A stretch of DNA of 8,400 nucleotides from Planctomycetota bacterium (GCA_022563055.1 JADFOB010000038.1:1-8400), one strand, 5' to 3'; positions 1 to 5,921 are shown, counted from the first letter of the stretch. Numbers and translations: made by a program. The notes: generated by a model from the letters alone, not told the origin.

Positions 1-234
1 GCCACGAGCCTCAACAACCTAGCGGGCCTCCACGACACCCAAGGGGAGTACGCGCAGGCCGAGCCGCTCTACAAGCGCGCGCTGGCGATCAGAGAGAAGG
101 CTCTAGGGCCGCACCATCCCGATGTGGGCGGGAGCCTTGGGAACCTGGCGGCATTGTATCGAGCTACGAAACGGGACGATGAAGCCGAAGCACTCGAGAA
201 GCGGGCGGCCCGTATCCGAGCGACCCAACGATGA
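1..234 (+). CDS. TPR-repeat protein, C-terminal fragment (kinesin light chain type)
   Basis: The frame is open from the first base of the window and stops at TGA 232-234, so only the last 77 codons are visible. They hold one full 42-residue repeat (NNLAGLHDTQGEYAQAEPLY, then KRALAIREKALGPHHPDV) and a second repeat starting SLGNLAALY that decays into a charged tail. The NNLA, Y..AEPLYKRAL and LGP.HPDV positions are the signature of kinesin-light-chain-type tetratricopeptide repeats (TPR_12), which form helical hairpins for protein-protein contact. In bacteria such repeats often sit at the C terminus of long proteins, sometimes behind a protein kinase or CHAT protease domain. The N-terminal domain is outside the window, so the function cannot be named. 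The gene is convergent with maf. Confidence 0.8.
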   Translation, partial: ATSLNNLAGLHDTQGEYAQAEPLYKRALAIREKALGPHHPDVGGSLGNLAALYRATKRDDEAEALEKRAARIRATQR

Positions 235-410
235 AGCAAGCGGCGGACAAGGCGCTGCACTGGATGGGAAGTCCGCTGCGCTCCATACGCAGCAGTGAAC
301 CTGGTCGTCCCCGGCGTCCGTAGCTTTGGGTCACCGAGCTGTTGAGGTCGAGGATCAGCTCATCAAGCACGCGCGGAACCGTTCGCCAAGTTTTTGAGCG
401 GACCTACGAC
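235..410. other. Gap between convergent genes, with a weak hairpin and a possible transposase scrap
   Basis: This 176-bp gap separates the convergent ends of the TPR gene and maf. It holds a 6-bp stem (GCTGCG 275-280 with CGCAGC 288-293) with no T-run, so a terminator role is only possible. On the - strand, about 317-370, the reading LDELILDLNSSVTQSYG resembles the first catalytic Asp region of IS1380-type transposases (LDLDSSV...YG). The rest of that motif (QEG and beyond) is absent in all three frames. At most it is a decayed fragment. Confidence 0.3.
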
Positions 411-1031
411 CTACGAGCTGTGTGGTTGGATGCCCCATTCGGCGAGCATTCGGCTGACGAGTTCCATGGGGAACCCGACGACGTTGGTGAAGCTGCCGTC
501 CAGGGAGGTCACGAAGGCGTCGCCGTAGTCCTGAATTCCATAGGCGCCGGCCTTGCCCGCCCAGGCACCCGTGTCGAGGTAGGCTTCCACCTCCTTGTCG
601 GTCAACGGCTTCATCGTCACGGCTGTGGAATCATGGCGGATCAGGCGCGCGTGGCTTTGCGCGTCGAGCAGTGTAACGCCGGTGATCACATCATGCGTCG
701 TGCCGGCAAGCGACATGATAATGGCACGCGCATCGTCGCGATCCACCGGCTTACCAAAGACGCGATCACCAAGTGACACAACCGTATCGCCGCCCAGGAT
801 CACACCGCGATCGAGCGTGGCGCTAACGCTACTCGCCTTGAAGTAGCTAAGAGCCTCCGCTAACTGTGCGGGCGACAGGTGAGCGTCCAAATGCTTGGGC
901 TCCGGTAGTGGCGGGTGAACCACGGTTATGTCGTAGCCGTGCTCTCGCATCAGCTCGCATCGACGCGGACTGCCCGAGGCCAGGATGAGTGGTCCCTCGT
1001 GGCGAGCTATGTCCTGTTGGTTTCCAGCCAT
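411..1031 (-). CDS. maf: Maf family nucleoside triphosphate pyrophosphatase (dTTP/UTP type)
   Basis: The protein has 206 residues, the usual Maf length. Maf proteins hydrolyse non-canonical or excess NTPs to NMP and pyrophosphate in the cytoplasm, and some are linked to septation arrest. Visible family motifs in order: LASGSPRR (17-24, substrate-binding loop), GGDT (80-83) with the conserved acidic residue D82, FGKP (92-95), GKAGAYGIQ (159-167) and GSFTNVVGFP (179-188). The GKAGAYGIQ form fits the YhdE/MafA branch (dTTP/UTP) rather than the YceF branch, which lacks the AYGIQ signature. The ATG at 1031 is preceded by GAGGG about 6 bases upstream, a good ribosome-binding site. The stop is TAG. 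The gene lies 180 bp downstream of the GT39 gene on the same strand with hairpins between, so it is probably transcribed separately. Confidence 0.96.
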   Translation of the reverse strand: MAGNQQDIARHEGPLILASGSPRRCELMREHGYDITVVHPPLPEPKHLDAHLSPAQLAEALSYFKASSVSATLDRGVILGGDTVVSLGDRVFGKPVDRDDARAIIMSLAGTTHDVITGVTLLDAQSHARLIRHDSTAVTMKPLTDKEVEAYLDTGAWAGKAGAYGIQDYGDAFVTSLDGSFTNVVGFPMELVSRMLAEWGIQPHSS

Positions 1032-1080
1032 GAAGCCCTCGTTTGAGTCGCGCGGGAGCCGTCCGCCTCAGAAGTCCGTC

Positions 1081-1111
1081 CCCCACCCTTCACCCAAGGC
1101 GAAGGATGGGG
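1081..1111. repeat. 14-bp imperfect hairpin between the GT39 gene and maf
   Basis: The left arm 1081-1094 (CCCCACCCTTCACC) pairs with the right arm 1098-1111 (GGCGAAGGATGGGG) across a 3-base loop, with two mismatches. It sits about 100 bp after the stop of the GT39 gene and 50 bp before the maf start. There is no T-run on either side, so it is not a classical intrinsic terminator. It could still slow or protect the end of the GT39 transcript. Confidence 0.45.
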
Positions 1112-1142
1112 CACCCGCGCGAAACCGGGAACCAACGACATA

Positions 1143-1171
1143 CTACGGCCGCCACGGGGGGCGGCCGCTAC
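1143..1171 (-). repeat. GGCCGC hairpin repeat, copy 1
   Basis: This is a 29-base hairpin with stem GGCCGCC (1147-1153) and GGCGGCC (1160-1166). On the - strand it begins GTAGCGGCCGCCCCCCG. The same element recurs on the + strand at 4419-4447 with 27 of 29 bases identical, and its last 19 bases recur exactly at 4992-5010. Recurrence at unlinked gaps marks it as a dispersed repeat, not a gene-specific signal. Confidence 0.65.
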
Positions 1172-1211
1172 ACTATAGCGGACTTGGCGTTACACACGCA
1201 CTCAACCTGAC

Positions 1212-2927
1212 CTACGGTCGGATGGCGCGCTCCGATCGATGCAGGATGATGATCGTCGGGCTGATCTTGCCGGGTGTGGGAGCTCCCCAGCCGGCGATCG
1301 TTAACCAGCCGCCGGCATGGCGACGGGCGAACATGGCTACGGGTTCGTAGCCGAGCTGCCCTTTTACGAGCGACGCCTTGCACGCTGCTTGCTCGGCATC
1401 GAAATCCTCGTAGTTGTAGCTGCTGAGCATCAGGTACTCCGGTTGCGGCTGCTCGAATGAGTCCCGGCGCATCGCAACGGGGTAGGTAGCGTATCCCATC
1501 TCACGGACCCGCGGTAGGTACTGTGGGCGGAGCGGCATCTCGTCATCGAGCAGAAAGGCACCGATGCTCGAGGGCGGCTTTACGTTCTGCTCGAACCACC
1601 GTTCGGCCTGGTAACGCGTATCGCGCCCCATCTCGACAACAAGACCGGCGCTGTATCCCAGTGACAGCAGCACCACAAAGAGCGGTAGGCCACAACGAAC
1701 GGCGATGGACAACCGCCGATTGCGCCGGAGGTCGGTCGTGGCTATGCCAACGAGGATGCCCAGCAATGCGAGCGGAGGGAACAGAAACCGTGAGTAGACG
1801 AAATCGATCTGAGCGATCACGATCAGGTAGTAGCTCACGGCGGGTGCCAGGAGAATCAGAGCGATTCGCGTGTGACGGCGCAACGTGTAAACGGTCGAGA
1901 CCACCATGGCGGCCAACAGCGGCCAACCCACGGCGCCGGCACCGTACCACATGGTGGCTGTAAGAAGCCCAAACCGGCTGGAATAACGGTATTGCTTGGC
2001 GTGGAGTGTGTCGGCTGATGCGTCAAGCCAGTAGCTCATGCGGTTCAGGTAGGGCGCGGGGTCGTGAAACACGCCGTTGATGTAGAGCACGGGGATGATG
2101 AACGCGACGAGCCCGATGAGCCAGCGAATCTGAAACAGGGCCGACACGATCGAGCGCAGCGTCGATCGGAGTTGTAACTGAAACCGCCATTCGGTGACAA
2201 GGAGGACGACCGCCATGCCAGGATAGACGCCTGCCACGCTGTCTTTGGTGGAAGTCGCCAAAGCGCCGAGCAGGCCCAGCAGCGCGCAATCCATCCACCG
2301 CCGAGTTCGCAGCGAACGCACGTAGGCGTACGCGCTCCAGGCAAACCAGCAGGTCACGGGAATATCGACGTTGCCCAGATGGGCGAAGTAGGTAAAGGCG
2401 CCTCCGATCATGAGTGTCACCGCCGCGACACTTGCAGCGAAGACATCACCGGTCAACAGTCGGGCGGTGCAGTAGACACCCAAACCCGTCGCGATGGCCA
2501 TCACGACCGAAACGATTCGTGCGATCAGGAACAACCGGCTGAGCTTGGGTGCGTGGGGCTCAGCCAGGATGATCCCCTGGGTGGCGGGGTCGATGGCGCA
2601 CTCGCCGGTGCGCTGCCATTGCCTCACAACGGGCTGATACATCGAATCCAGTAACAGGTAGTGCAGTGGCGGGTAGCGACCCTTCCACTCCTCCGGCCAA
2701 CCCCTCGCCGCGCCCAGCGTTCGCATCGCGGCGATGGTGTCCTGGCTCCACGAGACCGTCCCTGGCAGACCCCATCTCAGGTTTGGGACGTAGAGCGCCA
2801 GCCCGATCACCACGATGATCGACGGTGCAAGAAACCGCCGCTTGCCCGTCAGGTTCATGGAAACGCGGTCAAGATCGCCTGTGATCCGATCCTCCGACCC
2901 AGAAGGTGCCGTCGTCATGTCACTCAT
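1212..2927 (-). CDS. GT39/ArnT-like polytopic membrane glycosyltransferase (putative)
   Basis: The protein has about 571 residues and roughly ten hydrophobic segments, near residues 33-50, 132-153, 162-182, 188-203, 214-245, 267-283, 320-349, 355-374, 381-398 and 410-431. A soluble C-terminal tail of about 140 residues follows. The first outer loop has SWSQDT (acidic D63) and then YPPLHY (85-90), as in GT-C fold enzymes of the dolichyl-phosphate-mannose mannosyltransferase (GT39) superfamily. These move a sugar from a polyprenyl-phosphate carrier to an acceptor outside the membrane. The donor and acceptor cannot be told. The usual Asp-Glu pair of the first loop is not clear, so activity is inferred. 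The chosen ATG overlaps the dipeptidase stop by 8 bases (ATGAGTGA), which suggests translational coupling. In-frame starts exist upstream (GTG at 2972, ATG at 2960) and downstream (ATG at 2918), and none has a strong ribosome-binding site. Confidence 0.85.
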   Translation of the reverse strand: MSDMTTAPSGSEDRITGDLDRVSMNLTGKRRFLAPSIIVVIGLALYVPNLRWGLPGTVSWSQDTIAAMRTLGAARGWPEEWKGRYPPLHYLLLDSMYQPVVRQWQRTGECAIDPATQGIILAEPHAPKLSRLFLIARIVSVVMAIATGLGVYCTARLLTGDVFAASVAAVTLMIGGAFTYFAHLGNVDIPVTCWFAWSAYAYVRSLRTRRWMDCALLGLLGALATSTKDSVAGVYPGMAVVLLVTEWRFQLQLRSTLRSIVSALFQIRWLIGLVAFIIPVLYINGVFHDPAPYLNRMSYWLDASADTLHAKQYRYSSRFGLLTATMWYGAGAVGWPLLAAMVVSTVYTLRRHTRIALILLAPAVSYYLIVIAQIDFVYSRFLFPPLALLGILVGIATTDLRRNRRLSIAVRCGLPLFVVLLSLGYSAGLVVEMGRDTRYQAERWFEQNVKPPSSIGAFLLDDEMPLRPQYLPRVREMGYATYPVAMRRDSFEQPQPEYLMLSSYNYEDFDAEQAACKASLVKGQLGYEPVAMFARRHAGGWLTIAGWGAPTPGKISPTIIILHRSERAIRP

Positions 2928-4068
2928 GGGTCGGACCGGGTGACGTGGATTCGTCGACATTGCTCTGGCCACGTTTTGGGCGTGCGACCTTTTCGCACGC
3001 CTCCATCACCCTCAACGTGTTGGCACCAAGAACCTTGACCAGCACGTCCTCCGCATGACCGCGCCGGAGCAACTCCGCTGTCAGATGCGGAAGCTTCGAG
3101 CAATCCTCCATTCCGACGGGCAGTTGGGGCACGCCGTCGAAATCGGATCCGATCCCGACGTGATCGGGTCCAACGATCTCGAGGGCGTGGTCGAAGTGGT
3201 CCGCGAGCACGCTCAGCGGTGTTACATGGTCGCTCAATTTGCCGCTGGGAAACCCCGCGTCCATCCATCGCTGGAAAACCTCCGGGGCAATTTGCGGGAA
3301 GTTGGGATCGATGAAGTTCGCGGCGAAGTTGATCTGGATCACGCCGCCGGCATCCGCGATGGCTGTCATCAACTCGTCGCTCAGGTTGCGCCGGTGCCCA
3401 GAGACGGAGCGGCAGGAGGAGTGCGTCGCGATGACCGGCGCCGTGGATGTCTCGATGACATCCCGAACCGTGTCGTCGCCGGCGTGGGACACGTCCACCA
3501 TCATGCCGAGGCGGTTGAGTTCGGCAACGACCTCACGGCCAAAGGGTGCCAAGCCGCCATGGCGCGGCGTCAGCGGCTCGTCGATCCCGGACGAGTCGGC
3601 CCAAGATGTGTGGAATGCGTGCGTGAGAGTCAGGTACGTGGCACCAAGCTGATGGTAGTCGCCAAGGACGTCCAGGGAATCTTCGATGAGGTAGCCGCCC
3701 TCGATGGCGATCAGGAGAGCAAACTGCCCCTTGGTGCCGGCTTGGCGCACTTCGTCCGCCGACCGGCACAGTGCGAGCTGCGCGCTATGGCGTTCGACCA
3801 ATCGGTGGATGCGCAGAATCTGCTCGCGCGCGGTTTTTATACCCTCACCGCCAACGACAGGCGCTTTCGCCCAGACGGCGAAAAAGGCGGCGTCCACGCC
3901 TCCCTCGCGCAACCGGGGAAGGTCGACGTGTCCCGAGCCATGACGTTGGATGAAATCCCAATCGTGGTCGGCCAGTCGTTGCGTGGTGTCGCAGTGTGTG
4001 TCGATCACAATCGCGCGCTCGTGCAGTTTTCGCGCACGTGTGAGGAATTCGTCCTGGGTCGTTCCCAT
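2920..4068 (-). CDS. Membrane dipeptidase family (M19, renal dipeptidase-like) zinc peptidase
   Basis: M19 enzymes are binuclear zinc hydrolases with a TIM-barrel fold that cleave dipeptides, and some act on D-residue dipeptides or other amides. Counting from the ATG at 4068 (382 residues), the metal-site motifs are all present: DTHCDT (H25, D27), the bridging glutamate in AIEGG (E123), VDVSH (H195), IATHSSC (H216) and GIGSDFDG (D309). The family strings LTHAFHTSWADSSG and LGANTLRV are also clear. No signal peptide is visible, so a cytoplasmic location is likely. A GTG start at 4086 would add six residues. No strong ribosome-binding site favours either. TACAAT, -10-like, lies just upstream of the ATG, with no convincing -35. 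The gene leads directly into the GT39 gene. Substrate is unknown: peptide turnover or cell-wall dipeptide recycling is possible. Confidence 0.95.
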   Translation of the reverse strand: MGTTQDEFLTRARKLHERAIVIDTHCDTTQRLADHDWDFIQRHGSGHVDLPRLREGGVDAAFFAVWAKAPVVGGEGIKTAREQILRIHRLVERHSAQLALCRSADEVRQAGTKGQFALLIAIEGGYLIEDSLDVLGDYHQLGATYLTLTHAFHTSWADSSGIDEPLTPRHGGLAPFGREVVAELNRLGMMVDVSHAGDDTVRDVIETSTAPVIATHSSCRSVSGHRRNLSDELMTAIADAGGVIQINFAANFIDPNFPQIAPEVFQRWMDAGFPSGKLSDHVTPLSVLADHFDHALEIVGPDHVGIGSDFDGVPQLPVGMEDCSKLPHLTAELLRRGHAEDVLVKVLGANTLRVMEACEKVARPKRGQSNVDESTSPGPTHE

Positions 4069-4240
4069 CAGAATCGATTGTAGCACTGCCAGTTCCCGCT
4101 GCGCGCGCCGAACGGGATATCGTCGCTACTTGGCGTAGCCATCATCGGCGCCAAGGCGGAAACAGTCACGCTACACGTTACGGCGTTGACGTCGGCTGCC
4201 CCGCGTTACGCGGGTCAGGCCACATTCTCAGAACCAAAAT

Positions 4241-4270
4241 ACCACAGAGACGCCGAGACACAGAGAAGAA
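4241..4270. repeat. CACAGAG-type dispersed repeat
   Basis: The stretch ACCACAGAGACGCCGAGACA followed by CAGAGAAGAA is a short internally repetitive motif built on CACAGAG/GAGACA. Very similar A-rich strings are familiar in intergenic DNA of many environmental bacteria. Only one copy is in this window, so the call rests on recognition. Confidence 0.4.
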
Positions 4271-4324
4271 AAGGCAGGAAGGCAAGAGGCGAGAGGAAGG
4301 GTACCCGTTCACGGGCCAAGACCT

Positions 4325-4369
4325 GTCCCGGAGGGACATTGGAGAATAGCCCGGCGTTTCAACGCCGGG
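4325..4369 (+). repeat. Two-hairpin repeat, unit A
   Basis: The first hairpin is GTCCC-GGA-GGGAC (4325-4337). A 12-base linker ending in AATAG follows, then a perfect 9-bp hairpin, CCCGGCGTT with AACGCCGGG (4350-4358 and 4361-4369, 2-base loop). Over about 38 bases it matches unit B at 4887-4927, which is inverted, apart from one base. It is downstream of gcvH and upstream of the dipeptidase. Confidence 0.7.
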
Positions 4370-4400
4370 TCTTGGGACTCGCCCCACGACGAAAGTCCCG

Positions 4401-4503
4401 TAGCAGTCCGTTGAAGAAGTAGCGGCCGCCCCCCGCAGCGGCCGTAGAACGCCGGAAACGCGGGTCAAGGATACGATCATCCAGTTCTTCAACAGGCTGG
4501 TAG
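4401..4503. mobile_element. Possible MITE, about 100 bp, with imperfect terminal inverted repeats
   Basis: The left end AGCAGTCCGTTGAAGAAGT (4402-4420) and the reverse complement of 4483-4501 (ACCAGCCTGTTGAAGAACT) agree at 15 of 19 bases. The core GTTGAAGAA is identical. TAG sits at both outer edges (4401-4403 and 4501-4503), but the left TAG overlaps the terminal repeat and may not be a target duplication. The interior carries the GGCCGC hairpin repeat. No transposase is encoded. This fits a miniature inverted-repeat element mobilised in trans, but it could also be a larger palindromic repeat. Confidence 0.4.
4419..4447 (+). repeat. GGCCGC hairpin repeat, copy 2 (inside the MITE-like element)
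   Basis: This 29-base sequence starts GTAGCGGCCGCCCCCCG and ends GCGGCCGTAG. It matches the copy at 1143-1171 at 27 of 29 positions, in opposite orientation. Both arms can pair as a GC-rich stem (GCGGCC... with ...GGCCGT) around a C-rich loop. Confidence 0.65.
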
Positions 4504-4592
4504 GGACGGCTGAGGGGTTCGCTCACACGTTCCCTCCGTCGTTCCGACGGGACTCCAAAGAGGTTCATAAACCTCACCAAACCCAGGCATCC

Positions 4593-4724
4593 AGGGCTTG
4601 TCGGTTTATTGGAATCTACCTTCACGAGACGGCACTTTCCGATCCGATACCCTGGGGTATCATGGGACAAAGCACCCTCAAATGCGTGTCGATTTAATCG
4701 AAGCCGATTAAACCGACAAGCCCT
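4593..4724. repeat. Paired 16-bp inverted repeat with an adjoining 14-bp hairpin
   Basis: AGGGCTTGTCGGTTTA (4593-4608) recurs exactly as its reverse complement at 4709-4724, giving a 132-bp inverted pair. The right arm is also half of a hairpin: 4687-4700 pairs with 4705-4718 (one mismatch, loop AAGC). A small GATACCC/GGGTATC palindrome lies between the arms (4646-4661). There is no coding content. It may be a remnant of a foldback element. Confidence 0.5.
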
Positions 4725-4726
4725 AA

Positions 4727-4760
4727 ATCGCTGGGCTATTGTCAACTGTCCCTCCGGGAC
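4727..4760 (-). repeat. Two-hairpin repeat, unit C (second hairpin lost)
   Basis: Read on the - strand: GTCCC-GGA-GGGAC (4760-4748), a linker ending CAATAG, then CCCAGCGAT. The second arm of the CCCAGCG hairpin is missing and the sequence runs straight into the 4709-4724 inverted-repeat arm. It looks like a unit truncated by a junction with another repeat. Confidence 0.55.
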
Positions 4761-4886
4761 AAGGGAAAAGAGGTGACGGACTCGGAGCAAGAGGCGAAGA
4801 ACGGAGGACAAGAATCGAAGGATAAGAGGACAGGGGACGCATTGCCCGATTCGGGTATGCCTGTCGGAAGATGTGGGTAATAACAA

Positions 4887-4927
4887 GCGTTGAAACGCAG
4901 GGCTATTCTCCAATGTCCCTCCGGGAC
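4887..4927 (-). repeat. Two-hairpin repeat, unit B
   Basis: Read on the - strand: GTCCC-GGA-GGGAC (4927-4915), the same 12-base linker as unit A ending AATAG, then CCCTGCGTTTCAACGC. Its second hairpin keeps only the inner part (GCGT with ACGC), whereas unit A has a 9-bp stem. Units A and B lie about 560 bp apart in opposite orientation. Confidence 0.65.
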
Positions 4928-4974
4928 TTGGAGCACCGCCGGCTACTCGGTGAACGGTTACCGTTTTTGTGTAG

Positions 4975-5010
4975 TCCCGGCGCGCCGGGATCCCCCGTGG
5001 CGGCCGTAGT
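4975..5010. repeat. 16-base perfect palindrome joined to a partial GGCCGC repeat (copy 3)
   Basis: TCCCGGCGCGCCGGGA (4975-4990) is its own reverse complement. It is followed at once by CCCCCGTGGCGGCCGTAGT (4992-5010), an exact 19-base match to the reverse complement of 1142-1160. The 5' half of the GGCCGC repeat is missing, replaced by the palindrome. Confidence 0.55.
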
Positions 5011-5090
5011 GCGACGAAAAAGCCGACACATCGCAAGTTCTCCCGCAGAGCCTTATGCAGCGTCAGGGCTAAATCTTCGGGTTACGGGTG

Positions 5091-5170
5091 CCCGCACTGC
5101 CGGGACCGGGCAGGCGGGTCAGAGCCCACCGCGCTAGCGGTGAGACCGGTCCGCGGGCTGGCGCCCGCGG
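5091..5170 (-). terminator. Three consecutive GC-rich hairpins after gcvH (terminator or mRNA-end candidate)
   Basis: On the - strand, starting 27 bases past the gcvH stop, three stems follow in a row: CCGCGGGC/GCCCGCGG (5151-5158 and 5163-5170, 4-base loop), CACCGC/GCGGTG (5127-5132 and 5137-5142, loop GCTA) and a 10-bp stem with one bulge (5091-5101 and 5109-5118). There is no T-run, so classical intrinsic termination is not shown. The position fits an end-of-operon or RNA-stabilising structure. They may instead be ordinary palindromic repeats. Confidence 0.45.
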
Positions 5171-5196
5171 CTCGGCAGGCGACTTGGGGAGGCGCT

Positions 5197-5574
5197 CTAA
5201 TCGATCGACTTCTGGTAGGCGGCGGCGTCCATCAACGCCTCGAGGGGCTCGATCGAGTCGACTTTGAGCTTGAGGATCCAGCCGCCCTCGAGCGGATCTT
5301 CGTTGAGGAGCCCGGGGTTGTCCGCCAGATCGGTGTTGACTTCCGTTACGGTGCCGGAGATGGCCGAGAAGAGTTCGGACGTAGCCTTGACCGATTCCAC
5401 CTCTCCGACCGTTCCCCCGGCTACCACGGTCGTGCCCACCTCAGGCAGCTCGACGTAGGTGATGTCCGTCAGTTCGTCGACCGCGAATTGCGTGATCCCG
5501 ATGGTGACGGTCCCATTGTCGGGACGAAACCACTCATGCGTCCGGGTGTACTTACGATCGGTTGGGTAGCTCAT
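5197..5574 (-). CDS. gcvH: Glycine cleavage system H protein (lipoyl carrier)
   Basis: The protein has 125 residues, the normal GcvH length. It carries the aminomethyl group on a swinging lipoyl arm between the P, T and L proteins of the glycine cleavage complex in the cytoplasm. The lipoylated lysine is K63 in GEVESVKATSEL, inside the usual flattened beta-barrel. The N-terminal YTRTHEW and the C-terminal GGWILKLKV segments are also typical. The ATG at 5574 is chosen because AAGAGA lies just upstream. A GTG at 5592 would add six residues that overlap this ribosome-binding site. The stop is TAG. gcvT is 347 bp upstream on the same strand and gcvP is not adjacent. Lipoylation depends on enzymes encoded elsewhere (LipA/LipB or LplA). 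Confidence 0.98.
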   Translation of the reverse strand: MSYPTDRKYTRTHEWFRPDNGTVTIGITQFAVDELTDITYVELPEVGTTVVAGGTVGEVESVKATSELFSAISGTVTEVNTDLADNPGLLNEDPLEGGWILKLKVDSIEPLEALMDAAAYQKSID

Positions 5575-5661
5575 GAATTCTCTTGGCCCCACGCGACGGG
5601 GCGGGCGGAATCAGTGTCCGCCAATCACATCTGCATCCGTGACGGAATCGGCGGGTCCGTC

Positions 5662-5708
5662 GTCCCGAAGGGACGCTCTTGATAGTAGCCCAGCGATTCC
5701 TCGCTGGG
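5662..5708 (+). repeat. Two-hairpin repeat, unit D
   Basis: GTCCC-GAA-GGGAC (5662-5674) is followed by a 14-base linker ending GTAG, then a perfect 8-bp hairpin CCCAGCGA/TCGCTGGG (5689-5696 and 5701-5708, loop TTCC). It has the same architecture as units A to C, but the loop and linker bases differ, so the stems are better conserved than the rest. Confidence 0.65.
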
Positions 5709-5761
5709 ATTCCCGGTCCAAAAGAAACCAGTGTGGCACAGCGGCCCTCCGCTGTGTGGGG

Positions 5762-5847
5762 GCAACCGCTCAGCCGAGGGCGGCTGGACTACACCGCCGG
5801 GTTAAACCGCAACCGCGCAGCCGAGGGTGGCTGGGCTACACACCGCC
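5762..5847. repeat. Direct repeat pair, 47-base period
   Basis: Copy 1 (5762-5798) and copy 2 (5809-5847) both read GCAACCGC, CAGCCGAGGG, GGCTG, CTACA and end in ACCGCC. They differ by a few substitutions and a 2-base insertion. Each contains a CAGCC/GGCTG hairpin (CAGCC 5771-5775 and 5818-5822). The upstream hairpin at 5737-5756 has a similar shape and may be a third, diverged copy. Confidence 0.6.
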
Positions 5848-5872
5848 GTTTCTTCAATCGTCCCTACGGGAC
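5818..5872 (-). repeat. Two-hairpin repeat, unit E
   Basis: On the - strand GTCCC-GTA-GGGAC (5872-5860) is followed by a longer linker, then TAG and CCAGCC...GGCTG, the hairpin of the second 47-base repeat. It links the direct-repeat pair to the two-hairpin family: the TAGCCCAGC junction is the same as in units C and D. Confidence 0.5.
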
Positions 5873-5921
5873 TTGGCTCTGCGACCGTGCCAACTTCCAG
5901 CGAAGAATTGCCGGGCTAGGC

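Larger units (their letters stand above)
4069..5196. other. 1.1-kb gene-free repeat mosaic between gcvH and the dipeptidase gene
   Basis: No credible gene lies here. A 225-codon open frame on the - strand (4359-5036) is produced by repeats: the amino acid string PxGxxxIAxRFxAC recurs in it because the same DNA repeat recurs. In order the stretch holds a 7-bp inverted repeat upstream of the dipeptidase (CTTGGCG 4129-4135, CGCCAAG 4149-4155), a CACAGAG-type repeat, a two-hairpin unit, a MITE-like element, a paired inverted repeat, two more two-hairpin units in the opposite orientation, a 16-base palindrome and a run of hairpins after gcvH. Confidence 0.7.
5575..5921. other. Repeat-filled gap between gcvT and gcvH
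   Basis: This 347-bp gap lies inside the gcvT-gcvH pair. Open frames on the + strand here carry no recognisable domain. The stretch is filled by a two-hairpin unit at 5662-5708, a hairpin CACAGCGG/CCGCTGTG (5737-5744 and 5749-5756), two direct repeats with a 47-base period and another two-hairpin unit ending at 5872. I see no clear promoter for gcvH in it. Confidence 0.65.

Noticed and set aside
3055..4083. Open frame of 342 codons on the + strand
   Set aside because: It is fully antisense to the M19 dipeptidase, which has all its metal ligands. The + strand translation has no recognisable domain. Long antisense frames are common in GC-rich genes.
4953..4968. Intrinsic terminator AACGG-TTA-CCGTT followed by T's on the + strand
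   Set aside because: The stem is only 5 bp and no + strand gene lies upstream.
4359..5036. Open frame of 225 codons on the - strand
   Set aside because: Its protein repeats the same short string because it is read through copies of a DNA repeat. It includes hairpins and a MITE-like element and has no family signature.
5040..5100. tRNA-like segment near a GCAGAGCC...GGGCT inverted stretch
   Set aside because: No cloverleaf with the conserved T-arm and anticodon arm can be drawn.
5140..5682. Open frame of 180 codons on the + strand
   Set aside because: It is antisense to gcvH and begins in the hairpin cluster. No domain is visible.
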